This document shows, in pieces, positions 7,041 to 7,869 of a stretch of 7,869 bases of DNA. Origin of the DNA: Lachnospiraceae bacterium UBA3826 (GTDB lineage Bacteria > Bacillota > Clostridia > Lachnospirales > Lachnospiraceae); NCBI GenBank assembly GCA_002393095.1, contig DGII01000031.1:1-7869 (forward strand), given 5' to 3'. The stretch's first letter is position 1, and each line of letters opens with the position of its first letter. Both the position numbers and the translations under genes were made by a program. The notes under the pieces were generated by a model. The model did no database searches, was not told where the DNA came from, and saw only the letters and a list, made by a program, of their open reading frames with translations.

Positions 7041-7841
7041 ATGTCTATGGCAAAATCGACTTATTATTTCGAAATTAATAAAAGGGATGTTATTGCAGAA
7101 CGCAATCATGAACTATTAAAAGAGATAATAAATATCTTTGAGTCGAATAAACGAAGATATGGTGTTAGACGTGTTCATCAAGAGTTGATAAATCGCGGAT
7201 ACAAAGTAAACCATAAACGTGTTCAACGCCTTATGAATAAAGCCGGATTAATGGGTAAACGTCCAAAAGAGAAATACCACTCATATAAAGGCGAAGTGGG
7301 TAAAGTTGCTAATAATATAATAGATAGAGACTTTAGTACAACTGCACCTTTACAAAAATGGACAACAGATGTATCTCAGTTTAATTTTTCGTGGGGAAAA
7401 TGTTATATATCACCGATATTAGACATGAATACAAATGAAATCATTTCCTATGACTTGTCTAAAAGTCCTAATCTTGAACAAATAGCAAGAATGTTAAATA
7501 AAGCCTTTAGTAAATTTCCATCGGTTGAAGGACTTATATTTCATTCTGATCAAGGTTGGCAATATCAAAATGCTTATTATAGAAATACCTTAAAAGAACA
7601 TGGTATTATACAATCCATGTCACGAAAAGGTAATTGCTATGATAATTGTATTATGGAAACATTTTTTGGAAGATTAAAAAATGAAATGTATTATGGTTAC
7701 GAGAAAGATTATTCTTCTTTTGAAGAATTCTCAAAAGCTGTCGAAGAATATATAGATTATTATAATAATAAAAGAATTCAGGTTAAAACAAAATGGATGC
7801 CACCTGTACAATACAGGATAGCATCCATGTGTTCAACCTGA
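7041..7841 (+). CDS. IS3-family transposase OrfB (DDE catalytic domain)
   Basis: Catalytic half of the transposase, with an RNase H-like integrase fold that cuts and joins DNA strands at the element's ends. From the ATG at 7041 it has 266 residues. An HTH_21-type segment (about 38-75: RRYGVRRVHQELINRGY) precedes the integrase core with Asp110 (KWTTDVSQF), Asp170 (HSDQGWQY) and Glu206 (IMETFFGRLK). The 35 residues between the second Asp and the Glu are exactly the DD35E spacing. NKRIQVKTKWMPPVQYR closes it as in relatives. No Shine-Dalgarno precedes the ATG. The same frame is open upstream to 6930 and encodes KAAIIKELREQGFQLKYLL, a normal OrfB N-terminus, so the protein is mainly expected as the OrfAB fusion made by -1 frameshifting. 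The gene is strongly AT-rich with AAA lysines. No disruption is seen. Confidence 0.94.
   Translation: MSMAKSTYYFEINKRDVIAERNHELLKEIINIFESNKRRYGVRRVHQELINRGYKVNHKRVQRLMNKAGLMGKRPKEKYHSYKGEVGKVANNIIDRDFSTTAPLQKWTTDVSQFNFSWGKCYISPILDMNTNEIISYDLSKSPNLEQIARMLNKAFSKFPSVEGLIFHSDQGWQYQNAYYRNTLKEHGIIQSMSRKGNCYDNCIMETFFGRLKNEMYYGYEKDYSSFEEFSKAVEEYIDYYNNKRIQVKTKWMPPVQYRIASMCST
7793..7828 (+). repeat. Long hairpin in the 3' end of orfB
   Basis: ATGGATGC (7793-7800) pairs perfectly with GCATCCAT (7821-7828), and inside it CCTGTA (7803-7808) pairs with TACAGG (7812-7817) over a three-base loop, separated by a small 2x3 internal loop. It lies within the coding sequence 25 bases before the right terminal repeat and has no T-run, so it is not a plain intrinsic terminator. 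Its role is unknown. Confidence 0.5.
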
Positions 7842-7853
7842 TTAATAAATATG

Positions 7854-7869
7854 TGTCCAGGATTCTGGG
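7854..7869 (+). repeat. Right terminal inverted repeat (IRR) of the insertion sequence, truncated by the window
   Basis: TGTCCAGGATTCTGGG matches the reverse complement of the left end at 11 of 16 positions. The match predicts four further bases, TACA, and an element end near 7873. Confidence 0.75.

Larger units (their letters stand above)
6413..7869 (+). mobile_element. IS3-family (IS150-like) insertion sequence, right end cut by the window by about 4 bases
   Basis: The element carries two consecutive ORFs in the -1 relation (orfA, orfB), a DD35E transposase core, and terminal inverted repeats beginning TGTACCC at the left. The right repeat at 7854-7869 breaks off where TACA would complete it, giving a predicted end near 7873 and a length near 1461 bases, normal for IS3 relatives. 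These elements move by copy-out/paste-in through a circular intermediate (family knowledge). All parts are intact, so it could be active. Composition is clearly more AT-rich than the flanking genes, with AAA dominating for lysine. The target-site duplication cannot be seen because the right flank is outside; the left flank reads ATTGATA. The element lies 64 bases after the hydratase stop and is co-directional with that gene cluster. Confidence 0.93.

Noticed and set aside
7829..7869. Outward promoter in the right end driving a neighbouring gene
   Set aside because: No -35/-10 pair with suitable spacing is visible, and the flank is outside the window.
1..7869. CRISPR array, tRNA, riboswitch or multi-gene defence system
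   Set aside because: No regularly spaced repeats, cloverleaf-like sequence or recognised effector genes are seen; coding sequence and a simple insertion sequence account for nearly all bases.

Overview
The window looks like chromosomal DNA of a Clostridia-class Firmicute, most likely a Lachnospiraceae member. This rests on the eukaryote-like (type 2) isoleucyl-tRNA synthetase, strong purine-rich Shine-Dalgarno sites, and housekeeping genes that use AAG for lysine, ATA freely for isoleucine, and rarely TTA, CTA or TCA. The genus cannot be fixed from this sequence.

Region 1 (1-6348) is a gene cluster entirely on the + strand. It holds the 3' part of ileS (1-1491, cut by the window start), a complete glycogen/alpha-glucan phosphorylase gene (1537-4026) and a complete aconitase-superfamily hydratase gene (4039-6348). 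The gaps are 45 and 12 bases with no terminator in either, so the three genes are probably co-transcribed. They do not form one obvious pathway: charging of tRNA-Ile, phosphorolysis of storage glucan to glucose-1-phosphate, and hydration/dehydration of an unidentified (probably tricarboxylic) acid.

Region 2 (6349-6412) is a short AT-rich spacer. It has a possible sigma-A-type promoter (TTGATG, 16 bases, TATAAT) running toward the insertion sequence, and no convincing native terminator.

Region 3 (6413-7869) is an apparently intact IS3-family insertion sequence of the IS150-like type, in the same direction as the cluster. It has a left terminal inverted repeat, orfA (two helix-turn-helix regions and a leucine-rich coiled coil), orfB in the -1 frame (DD35E integrase core), and a right inverted repeat that the window cuts about 4 bases short of its predicted end. 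Two RNA-level controls can be read directly. The first is a 15-bp hairpin plus T-run at the left end that folds the orfA Shine-Dalgarno into its stem. The second is a run of seven A followed 4 bases later by a perfect 10-bp stem, which fits programmed -1 frameshifting to make the OrfAB transposase. The element is more AT-rich and uses AAA for lysine, unlike its neighbours, as expected for acquired DNA.

No tRNA, rRNA, CRISPR array, defence system or other novel multi-gene system is visible. The most informative items are the regulatory structures of the insertion sequence and the undefined substrate of the hydratase.
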